This document shows positions 8,532 to 14,999 of a stretch of 28,357 bases of DNA, one piece after another (the first letter of the stretch is position 1; the number at the start of each line of letters is the position of its first letter). The position numbers and the translations under genes were made by a program. The notes under the pieces were generated by a model. The model was given only the letters and a program-made list of their open reading frames with translations. It was not told the origin of the DNA and searched no databases. Source of the DNA: Opitutia bacterium (GTDB lineage: Bacteria > Verrucomicrobiota > Verrucomicrobiia > Opitutales > UBA953); contig CANHRV010000003.1 of the NCBI GenBank assembly GCA_947463395.1, forward strand, positions 1-28,357, written 5' to 3'.

Positions 8532-9425
8532 TTATTTTTGCAGGAAAAAATTCGCCGCTCGGGCAATCTCTACCTCAGAGATATCTTCCAGAACATAATG
8601 ACCAGCCTGTGGGAAAATAATCTTCTCAGCGGTCGGAAATCTTTGCGCGAAACCGGCGTAAAAGGTTTCATCGAAACAAAAATCTTTCATACCCCAAAAG
8701 AGCAGCATTTTTTTATCTCGGAGTTTTTCGAGCTGATTTTCGATTTCCCTTAAAACGGAACGCGTGGGGTGATCTTCTTCCATGGGAATATCCAAAACAA
8801 AATCAGCAATGGAACGTCGTGATGAAACCGAAGTATAAGGATACAGGAAACCTTTTTTAACCTCTGAACTTAAAGGCTTTTCCACCGCCATCCAAGTGGC
8901 AGGCCAGGCAAACCCATTGCAATACTGAGTTATAAAACGTCCCACCAGAGGAAGACGGCAGAGGGCAATGCGCTGCGGAATGTTATCCGAAAGAAAAGCT
9001 CCAGTATTTGTGACGAGAATATTGCCAATGCGCTCAGGTATACGTGTTGCCAGACCAAACCCAATCGCGCCGCCCCAATCATGAACCCCGAGATGGAAAG
9101 AGGTCAAAGATAAGGCATCGACTAATTCTTTAATCGATTGAATCCGTTCCTCCAGCCGTAGCCAGTTTAGCGGACGTGCCGACAGCCCCATACCAAGATG
9201 ATCGGGGGCAATCACACGAAAACCACGTTCTGCCAGTGGCACAATGAGTTTTCTCCAAAGAAAGGACCAAGAAGGATTTCCATGAAGAAGCAGCACTGGC
9301 GTCCCATCGACTGGGCCATGGTCCACATAGCGCATCAATCCGTAGGAAGTAAGATGTTCTTTAACCTGAAAGGGATAGAGTGCTTTTACCTCAGCGGGTA
9401 AGGCATGGGGCGAAGGAATTAACAT
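8532..9425 (-). CDS. oleB: Alpha/beta hydrolase, probable OleB beta-lactone decarboxylase
   Basis: OleB belongs to the haloalkane-dehalogenase branch of alpha/beta hydrolases. In olefin synthesis it removes CO2 from a cis-beta-lactone to give a long-chain internal alkene. This 297-residue protein has HGNP at 48-51 (oxyanion region, in HGNPSWSFLWR), a nucleophile D116 followed by W117 in HDWGGAIGFG, an acid candidate D248 in WGMKDF, and H276 in AGHYVLED. Those features alone would also fit a haloalkane dehalogenase. The OleB reading rests on the overlap with oleA: the ATG at 9425 lies inside the last codons of oleA (7-bp overlap), which implies translational coupling. oleC and oleD are not in the window. 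It is the last gene of the fabZ-fabI-oleA-oleB operon. Confidence 0.8.
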   Translation of the reverse strand: MLIPSPHALPAEVKALYPFQVKEHLTSYGLMRYVDHGPVDGTPVLLLHGNPSWSFLWRKLIVPLAERGFRVIAPDHLGMGLSARPLNWLRLEERIQSIKELVDALSLTSFHLGVHDWGGAIGFGLATRIPERIGNILVTNTGAFLSDNIPQRIALCRLPLVGRFITQYCNGFAWPATWMAVEKPLSSEVKKGFLYPYTSVSSRRSIADFVLDIPMEEDHPTRSVLREIENQLEKLRDKKMLLFWGMKDFCFDETFYAGFAQRFPTAEKIIFPQAGHYVLEDISEVEIARAANFFLQK

Positions 9426-10453
9426 TCAACAGCAAGCATCAGACTCGCTAGGCCACTACCAATACCCAGCAAAGCGGTTTTATCGCCCGATTGAATTCGG
9501 CCTTCGGCACGAGCGAGAGCCAAAGTAGCAGGTAAAGAAACCGAACCGACATTTCCTAGTCGTTCAAAAGAAGGGCAATCTTTTTGAGGATCGAGACCTA
9601 ATCGCTCAAAGAGAAGTGAAGAGTGGCGACGCCCGACTTGGTGAGTCACAATTTTTTGGGGGGTGCTTTCGCTCCATCCGCTTTCTGTTTTAAAACGATT
9701 CCAGCAAGATTGCGCTAAGCGAACTCCTGCAACGAGAAGAGCTTCGGAGTCGGTTCGCATATCAAGCTCATGTGCTGCAGTATCCCCTTCACACAAACCG
9801 TTGGCCGAGGAATCTGTCTCCCACGCACCCGCACGTAAACGAATGGCGCCCGCACCTGCCAAATCATCACGGCAGACTAAAGCAGCCGCCGCACCAGCTC
9901 CAATCGTGAGGTTCGCAAAAAAAGGTTTTATCGTCTCCCGGGTTAAAGACCGATCCTCATTCAGTTGACGGATGGTGTGTTCGACAAGGGGACGTCCATC
10001 CTCACCAGCACAAACTAAAGCTCTTTTGATTTGGCCTGACTCAACGAGTCCAGCTGCCAAAACAACCGCATTTAGAAAACCCAAACAAGCATTCGAAACA
10101 TCAAGGATTTGAGCCTGCGGACCTAGGCCCAAAAGACCGTGAATATAGGCAGCCGTCGATGGCTCGAGTCGATCACGACAAACGGAAGCGTGTATAAGCA
10201 AATCGATATCTTTTGCCCCTACGCCCGCCGAAGCCATGGCTTTACGGCCCGCTAACGCAGAAGCCTGCGAGGGGCGAATCGCCTGAGGCCAAAAACGACG
10301 TTCCTTAATGCCAGTCATCAACTCCAAACGACCTTCGGGTAATTTTAATCGGGAATACAAGGGAGCCAACCGCTGCTCGAGCTCCGTCGAAGTCCAAACC
10401 TCGGGAGGCAACTCACAAACTAAATCAGTTAAAACTGTGCGATGGAATTGCAC
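9419..10453 (-). CDS. oleA: OleA, head-to-head acyl-CoA condensing enzyme (thiolase superfamily)
   Basis: OleA condenses two fatty acyl-CoA molecules, without decarboxylation, into a beta-keto acid, the first step to long-chain olefins. The 344-residue protein has the FabH-like catalytic residues C123 (SNACLGF), H271 (THQVGRRHS) and N301 (GNVGSVSLP). It also has E97 in DRLEPST, corresponding to the glutamate that serves as the base in OleA of Xanthomonas and that ordinary FabH lacks. The C-terminal ALLGIGSGL and the early GIKERRFWP are OleA-like. The start is GTG at 10453, two bases after the fabI stop, so it is probably translated by coupling. An ordinary FabH is the main alternative, but the glutamate and the oleB neighbour argue against it. 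Confidence 0.87.
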   Translation of the reverse strand: MQFHRTVLTDLVCELPPEVWTSTELEQRLAPLYSRLKLPEGRLELMTGIKERRFWPQAIRPSQASALAGRKAMASAGVGAKDIDLLIHASVCRDRLEPSTAAYIHGLLGLGPQAQILDVSNACLGFLNAVVLAAGLVESGQIKRALVCAGEDGRPLVEHTIRQLNEDRSLTRETIKPFFANLTIGAGAAAALVCRDDLAGAGAIRLRAGAWETDSSANGLCEGDTAAHELDMRTDSEALLVAGVRLAQSCWNRFKTESGWSESTPQKIVTHQVGRRHSSLLFERLGLDPQKDCPSFERLGNVGSVSLPATLALARAEGRIQSGDKTALLGIGSGLASLMLAVEC

Positions 10454-10455
10454 GA

Positions 10456-11256
10456 TTAAGAAATTCGCGATGAGGCTTTGACCAATTCTTCATCAAAGAA
10501 ATTTAATCCCATTCCTGCATCAACAATAATACCCTGTCCATTCACTCCACTCGAACGAGAGGACAAAAGCCAAACCGCAGCATCGGCAACTTCCTGAGTT
10601 TTTAAAGCGGCCTTACGCAAGGTCATTTTCTCGGCGTGCAAATAGTTATCTAAGTAACCAGGAATTCCCGCACTCGCACTGGTCTTCAAAGGACCTGCGT
10701 TAACGGTGTTAAATCGAACGCGCGTATCGACAGAAAAAGATTTCGCGAGAAAACGTGTAGCAGACTCCAATGCCGCCTTAATGGGAGACATATAACCATA
10801 ATTCGTAGCGGTGACTTGAGACGAGATGCCAATGGCAACCACTGAGGCGTCCTTATTTAAATAGGGCTTAAAGTAACGAGCCAACTCAACCAAAGAGAAA
10901 CAAGAAATGGCCGTGGCTTGAAGAAAATCGGCTCTCACTGTTTCGTGAAACGGCTGAATGCCCCGAGAAAAATTAGCAAAAGCCACGCTATGCAAAATTC
11001 CGTCGATTGGACCGTGTTCGCGACCCACTTGTTCGGCTAATTTCTGCGTTTGATCCTCGAATTCTAAATCACAGATATAAACCGGTTTCTGCGCTAAAAG
11101 CGAGGCGAGCGATTCCTTGCGAGCGGGGGAACGAACAGAGTAAATGACTTTGGCTCCTTCCTCCTCCAGTGTTTTAGCGACATGCCAAGCAACCGATTTT
11201 TTATTAGCAACGCCGAGAACTAAAAATGTTTTACCAGAAAGTCCGAGGAACGACAT
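10456..11256 (-). CDS. fabI: Enoyl-[acyl-carrier-protein] reductase (NADH), FabI type
   Basis: FabI reduces the trans-2-enoyl-ACP double bond, the last step of each fatty-acid elongation cycle, in the cytoplasm. It is a short-chain dehydrogenase: the cofactor-binding start is GLSGKTFLVLGVANKKSVAW, followed by ILHSVAFANFSRG. The FabI-specific Tyr-X6-Lys pair is present in NYGYMSPIKAALES (Y153 and K160 from the chosen start). I use the ATG at 11256 (266 residues, MSFLGLSGKT). A TTG at 11268 would add four residues and overlap the fabZ stop as TTGA, so it cannot be excluded. The tail FFDEELVKASSRIS is short. It lies between fabZ and oleA with almost no spacing, so it should be co-expressed with both. 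Confidence 0.93.
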   Translation of the reverse strand: MSFLGLSGKTFLVLGVANKKSVAWHVAKTLEEEGAKVIYSVRSPARKESLASLLAQKPVYICDLEFEDQTQKLAEQVGREHGPIDGILHSVAFANFSRGIQPFHETVRADFLQATAISCFSLVELARYFKPYLNKDASVVAIGISSQVTATNYGYMSPIKAALESATRFLAKSFSVDTRVRFNTVNAGPLKTSASAGIPGYLDNYLHAEKMTLRKAALKTQEVADAAVWLLSSRSSGVNGQGIIVDAGMGLNFFDEELVKASSRIS

Positions 11257-11264
11257 AGGGAAAT

Positions 11265-11705
11265 TCAAGTAGGTTGATCAATGAGGGCGAGTGCGAATCG
11301 CAAAGATAAAACAACTTTACCCTCTCGTTTCACGTTTCCCGAAAGAAAATGAAACTGCTGCAAGGTTTCAGTGTGCTTAACTTCAATCGTGACGGTATCG
11401 CCAGGTTTTACCATACCTTTAAATTTAGCTTCCTCAATCCGACATAAAACAGGGGTTTTGTGGTCTGACTGTTGTCCAGTTTTTTTGAGTTTTTGCGTGA
11501 GATAAACGGCTCCCGTTTGAAAAACTGATTCACAAAGTAGAACCCCTGGAGTAATCGGGTTTCCTGGGTAGTGGCCGGCATAAAAAGGCTCATCGACTCG
11601 AAAGGTACGGGCACAAATCGCCCCATCGTCTCGAATCTCTTTAATCTCATCGATAAAGAGAAAAGGTGGTCGGTGGGGGATAATCGCGAGAATTTCCTGT
11701 AACAT
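11265..11705 (-). CDS. fabZ: 3-hydroxyacyl-[acyl-carrier-protein] dehydratase FabZ
   Basis: FabZ dehydrates 3-hydroxyacyl-ACP in fatty-acid elongation. The 146-residue hot-dog protein begins MLQEILAIIPHRPPFLFIDEI and carries the catalytic pair H45 (AGHYPGNPITPG) and E59 (LLCESVFQTG). Its length matches the family. It is the first gene of fabZ-fabI-oleA-oleB. In E. coli fabZ follows lpxD; here lpxD lies about 1.6 kb away on the same strand, with prs and an opposite-strand peroxiredoxin gene between. A nested inverted repeat (11707-11753) directly precedes the start. AAGAAGG precedes the ATG with only one base of spacing, too close for a standard ribosome binding site. Confidence 0.95.
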   Translation of the reverse strand: MLQEILAIIPHRPPFLFIDEIKEIRDDGAICARTFRVDEPFYAGHYPGNPITPGVLLCESVFQTGAVYLTQKLKKTGQQSDHKTPVLCRIEEAKFKGMVKPGDTVTIEVKHTETLQQFHFLSGNVKREGKVVLSLRFALALIDQPT

Positions 11706-11706
11706 A

Positions 11707-11753
11707 CCTTCTTTTTGTCCAGAGAATGCCGGACAAGCGATAGGAAAAGAAGG
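11707..11753. promoter_or_regulatory. Nested inverted repeat between fabZ and the peroxiredoxin gene
   Basis: CCTTCTTTT (11707-11715) is mirrored by AAAAGAAGG (11745-11753). Inside them TGTCC (11716-11720) is mirrored by GGACA (11731-11735). The structure fills much of the short spacer between the divergent fabZ operon and the exported peroxiredoxin. It could be an operator for one or both promoters, or a hairpin in the fabZ leader that hides its start. No known regulator motif is recognised. Confidence 0.5.
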
Positions 11754-11797
11754 CTCGGCGAATTGCCTTTTCGAATAGGCCTCGCAACTTGCTCGGC

Positions 11798-12304
11798 ATG
11801 ACTAAAACTTTACTCATCATGCTCTTCTCCACCCTACCTTTTTTTGGCAATGCGGCTGAACGTTTAGCCGTCGGCGACCCCTTACCAAGCGTGACCTGCC
11901 TCAATCAAGATGGTGCCCCCATCTCCGTCACCGAATACAGCTCCAAGGGTTACCTTTTAGTCTATTTCTACCCCAAAGCCAGCACTCCAGGTTGCACTAA
12001 ACAAGGATGCTCTTTGCGCGATAGCTGGGAAGAATTAACAAAAATGGGAGTTAAGGTCTTGGGAGTAAGCACTGACAGTGTCGCTGCGCAAAAATCTTTT
12101 CACACCGAGCAGAAATTCCCCTTCCCTCTTTTAGCTGATAGTGAGAAAAAAGTCGTTACCGCTTTTAAAGTTAAAACGAATTTCGGTTTTGCTAGTCGAT
12201 CGGCCTACCTCTTCCGCGATGGCATCTGCATCATGGCAGACTACGAAGGACACACCGGCGATCAAGCCGCCGAAGTTATCAAATTCCTTCAGCAGAAAAA
12301 ATAG
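11798..12304 (+). CDS. bcp: Bcp-type peroxiredoxin with a signal peptide
   Basis: This is a thiol peroxidase of the Bcp/PrxQ group, which reduces hydroperoxides with electrons from thioredoxin-like partners. From the ATG at 11798 it has 168 residues. The first 20 (MTKTLLIMLFSTLPFFGNAA) look like a signal peptide, which cytoplasmic Bcp proteins lack, so it probably acts in the periplasm. The thioredoxin fold has VYFYPKASTPGCTKQGCSLRD, with peroxidatic C66 and resolving C71 spaced as in E. coli Bcp. A TTG nine bases upstream is an unlikely start. It is divergent from the fabZ operon and convergent with prs. Confidence 0.9.
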   Translation: MTKTLLIMLFSTLPFFGNAAERLAVGDPLPSVTCLNQDGAPISVTEYSSKGYLLVYFYPKASTPGCTKQGCSLRDSWEELTKMGVKVLGVSTDSVAAQKSFHTEQKFPFPLLADSEKKVVTAFKVKTNFGFASRSAYLFRDGICIMADYEGHTGDQAAEVIKFLQQKK

Positions 12305-12316
12305 TAGATAGCCTCA

Positions 12317-12328
12317 CCCCTCAAGGGG
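12317..12328. terminator. Small hairpin between the peroxiredoxin gene and prs
   Basis: CCCC (12317-12320) and GGGG (12325-12328) could pair across TCAA in the 31-base gap between two convergent genes. On the minus strand a T-run follows after about a dozen bases. The stem is short, so this is a weak candidate. Confidence 0.3.
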
Positions 12329-12335
12329 CGTTCGC

Positions 12336-13286
12336 TCAGTGGCCTTTGATAGGGAAAAGGTCAGTAACACTGTTATTACCGTGAATGCGTCGGATCGCAT
12401 CGGCAAGTAAAGGTGCGATAGATAAAACGGTAATAGGTAAACCACGAGTATCTACTGGCACTGAGTTGGTCGTAATGACTTCATCAATGAAACCTTTACG
12501 CAAACGCTCGTAAGCAATTTCCTGAATCATGCAGTGAGAAACCATGGCTCTCACCGTACGAGCACCGTTTTTCTTCAACAATTCAGCCGCTGCGACCAAT
12601 GTTCCTGCGGTTTCAGTCATATCATCAACCAGGATAACATCGCGGTCTTCCACTTCGCCAACCAAACTGGTAGCTTGCACAGTGGTGGCGCTGGTTCGGC
12701 GTTTAGCCACGAAACCATAGGGCAAATTCAACATATCAGCGACCGCCGAAGCGTACTTTAATCCACCCACGTCTGGCGAGAAGACCGTGGCATCTTTTAA
12801 CCAAGGCTTACTCTTGATGTGAGCGTAGAAAACGGGTGAAGCGTAGAGATGGTCGACGGGAATATCGAAAAATCCCTGAATTTGTTGAGCGTGTAAATCG
12901 ACCGTCAAAACGCGATGAGCCCCTGCTGCTGTCAAAAGGTTAGCCACTAATTTTGCAGTGATTGGCACGCGTGGACGGTCTTTGCGATCCTGACGTGCGT
13001 AACCAAAAAAGGGAATGACAGCGGTGATACGAGCTGCGGAAGCACGACGAAGAGCATCAATCATGATAAGCAGTTCCATGATTCGATCGTTCGCGGGAGC
13101 ACAAGTTGGCTGAATGACAAAAACGTCACAGCCTCGAATGTTTTCGTTTATCTGAACAAAGGTCTCCCCGTCAGGAAAACAATTTACCGTGGCCGAACCC
13201 AGTGGCTCACCGAGATGGGTGCAAATTTCACGAGCAAGTTCAGGGTTGGCGTTGCCTGAGAAAATTTTGATAGCGGGCAGGTTCAT
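12336..13286 (-). CDS. prs: Ribose-phosphate pyrophosphokinase (PRPP synthetase)
   Basis: The enzyme makes PRPP from ribose 5-phosphate and ATP, feeding nucleotide, histidine and tryptophan synthesis. Its 316 residues are the standard length for class I enzymes. Family signatures include FSGNANPELA, NCFPDGETFVQI, the ATP-loop segment FFGYARQDRKDRPR, TVDLHAQQIQGFFDIPVDHL, SPDVGGLKYA, KRRTSATT (usually KRR) and the PRPP loop VDDMTETAGT at 220-229. The start overlaps the lpxD stop by four bases (ATGA), so it is translationally coupled to lipid A synthesis, an unusual partner. Its C-terminus faces the convergent peroxiredoxin gene. Confidence 0.97.
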   Translation of the reverse strand: MNLPAIKIFSGNANPELAREICTHLGEPLGSATVNCFPDGETFVQINENIRGCDVFVIQPTCAPANDRIMELLIMIDALRRASAARITAVIPFFGYARQDRKDRPRVPITAKLVANLLTAAGAHRVLTVDLHAQQIQGFFDIPVDHLYASPVFYAHIKSKPWLKDATVFSPDVGGLKYASAVADMLNLPYGFVAKRRTSATTVQATSLVGEVEDRDVILVDDMTETAGTLVAAAELLKKNGARTVRAMVSHCMIQEIAYERLRKGFIDEVITTNSVPVDTRGLPITVLSIAPLLADAIRRIHGNNSVTDLFPIKGH

Positions 13287-14332
13287 GATTTCGAACGTGA
13301 AACAGCGTCCAATGATGCGGCCAACGAATCAACCTTTTTGAATAAATCTGGCAACTTTCTGGAAAGAACCACGAGTCGACGCTCTAAACCAATAGGGACG
13401 GCAGGAGTTCCATTGTAGAAACTGTCTTGGGGAACATCCTCAAATAAACCCGCTTGAGCCCCGAGATGCACTCGGTCCCCTAAATGAAGGTGACCAGCCA
13501 CTCCAGCCTGACCTCCCAGAACACAGTAATCGCCCAGAGTCGTACTACCGGCGATGCCTACTTGGGCAGTAATGAGGCACTGGCGACCAATCCGAACGTT
13601 GTGGGCGATTTGGACTAAATTATCGATCTTGGTTCCTCGCCCAATGATTGTTCGACTGAAGCGAGCTCGATCGATGGTGGTATTAGCTCCCACATCGACA
13701 TCATCCTCCAATACCACGTTTCCAATTTGAGGAATACGATGAATTTCCTTTTCGATGGGTTCGTAGCCAAATCCATCCGACCCAATAACAACTCCTGATT
13801 GTAAACGGCAACGTGCACCGACAACACAGTAGTCAGCAATAGTCACTCTCGATTTTATCCAAGAACCTTCGCCAACGACGGATTGAGTTCCGATGGTGCA
13901 ATGCGAATCGATAACCACTCCCGAGCGTACGATGGCTCCTGCACCAATGACACAAAACGGTCCAATCGAAACCGAGGAATCAATTTTTGCCGTAGCATCA
14001 ACCGCCGCCGTAGGGTGAATGCCAGGTTTTGGCTTAGGCCAAAGTTGTGCCTCAATTGCCGCGCAAACGAGAGCAAGTGCAAAGGAGGGTTTTTCAACCC
14101 GAAGGAAAACCTGCTGCGGAGCAGGTTGACCGACATAATCCTTGGGAACGAGAATCACTCCTGCCTTCGACCGAGCCACTTCAGCTGTGTATTTGGCATT
14201 ACCTAAAAAGGAGAGGTCATCAGGGCCCGCCTCATTCAAAGCCGCAATCGTTTTTATCACTCCTTCACGCTTCCCCTCCATCGCCACAGCACCGGCTATC
14301 GAGGCTAGTTGGGAGGTCGAAAGAGAAAGCAT
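13283..14332 (-). CDS. lpxD: UDP-3-O-acylglucosamine N-acyltransferase
   Basis: LpxD adds the N-linked acyl chain to UDP-3-O-acylglucosamine, the third step of lipid A synthesis, at the inner face of the inner membrane. The 349-residue protein has an N-terminal uridine-binding domain (about 1-100, including DDLSFLGNAKY) followed by a left-handed beta-helix of hexapeptide repeats from about 105 to 310. The catalytic histidine is H244 in QIAHNVRIG, preceded by IGSDGFGY and GANTTIDRA. The C-terminal helix (LSRKLPDLFKKVDSL) is typical. Upstream are skp and bamA, as in many diderms. The downstream partner here is prs instead of fabZ. Confidence 0.97.
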   Translation of the reverse strand: MLSLSTSQLASIAGAVAMEGKREGVIKTIAALNEAGPDDLSFLGNAKYTAEVARSKAGVILVPKDYVGQPAPQQVFLRVEKPSFALALVCAAIEAQLWPKPKPGIHPTAAVDATAKIDSSVSIGPFCVIGAGAIVRSGVVIDSHCTIGTQSVVGEGSWIKSRVTIADYCVVGARCRLQSGVVIGSDGFGYEPIEKEIHRIPQIGNVVLEDDVDVGANTTIDRARFSRTIIGRGTKIDNLVQIAHNVRIGRQCLITAQVGIAGSTTLGDYCVLGGQAGVAGHLHLGDRVHLGAQAGLFEDVPQDSFYNGTPAVPIGLERRLVVLSRKLPDLFKKVDSLAASLDAVSRSKS

Positions 14333-14341
14333 AAGGGCCGT

Positions 14342-14369
14342 AAAGTAAAAGCCCCTGCATTACAGGGGC
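14342..14369 (-). terminator. Terminator-like hairpin between skp and lpxD
   Basis: GCCCCTG (14351-14357) and CAGGGGC (14363-14369) form a 7-bp GC-rich stem with a 5-base loop. On the minus strand it is followed by TTTTACTTTA, a broken T-run. Placed between skp and lpxD in one operon, it is more likely a partial terminator or an mRNA processing barrier than a full stop. Confidence 0.55.
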
Positions 14370-14382
14370 GTTAAAAAATTTT

Positions 14383-14961
14383 TTATTTCTTCTCGGCTGG
14401 CTGATCGCCAGAACCGGCGGGATTGGTCGATTTGTAATTGGCGTTTAAATTAGCAATGATGGCATCGGTGATATCCAAAGAAGCATCGGAGACAAAGGTC
14501 ATCGACTTAGGAAGCACGACTTGAATATTTTTTTCTTTCGAGATTTTTTCCGCTTCTTGGCGAATATCAGAAATAATGTTTTGTTCTAATTCGGTGGCAC
14601 GTTGCTGAATTTGCCCCTGAGCATTCTTAACAAATTGCTCGAAGTCATTGACGCGCTGTTGGAAATTTTGTGCCTTAGTCTGTGCCTCAGACTGTGCACT
14701 CTTCTTACCCGACTCATTTAAGAGAGGATCTTGCGTGCGTTTGATAGAGGCATCTAAGTCCGTCTTGAGTTGGTCTAACTCGGTGCGGCGATCGTTAATC
14801 GCCGCACGACTAACTTCAACTGACTTATCGATACTGGCCTTAATCTCGATGGCCTTGTTGTATTTATTCATCACCTGTGCCACGTCCACGATACCGACGC
14901 TCGTAGGGGCGGCCATAAGAGGGGCGCAAATGAGAAGAAAAAGGGTACTCAGAGATTTCAT
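14383..14961 (-). CDS. skp: OmpH/Skp-family periplasmic chaperone
   Basis: Skp-like proteins hold unfolded outer-membrane proteins in the periplasm before delivery to BamA. From the ATG at 14961 the protein has 192 residues, with a signal peptide MKSLSTLFLLICAPLMAA. The mature part begins with the family segment VGIVDVAQVMNKYNKA. A charged coiled-coil region rich in Gln, Glu and Lys covers roughly residues 35-140, followed by KNIQVVLPKSMTFVSDASLDITDAII, the conserved C-terminal strand-helix element. A longer reading from 15003 would add 14 residues upstream of a good signal peptide and is rejected. The gene follows bamA by 38 bp, which supports the chaperone role. Confidence 0.92.
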   Translation of the reverse strand: MKSLSTLFLLICAPLMAAPTSVGIVDVAQVMNKYNKAIEIKASIDKSVEVSRAAINDRRTELDQLKTDLDASIKRTQDPLLNESGKKSAQSEAQTKAQNFQQRVNDFEQFVKNAQGQIQQRATELEQNIISDIRQEAEKISKEKNIQVVLPKSMTFVSDASLDITDAIIANLNANYKSTNPAGSGDQPAEKK

Positions 14962-14999
14962 AGTACTCTCATAAAGGCCTAGCCAACAGGCCTTGGCAA

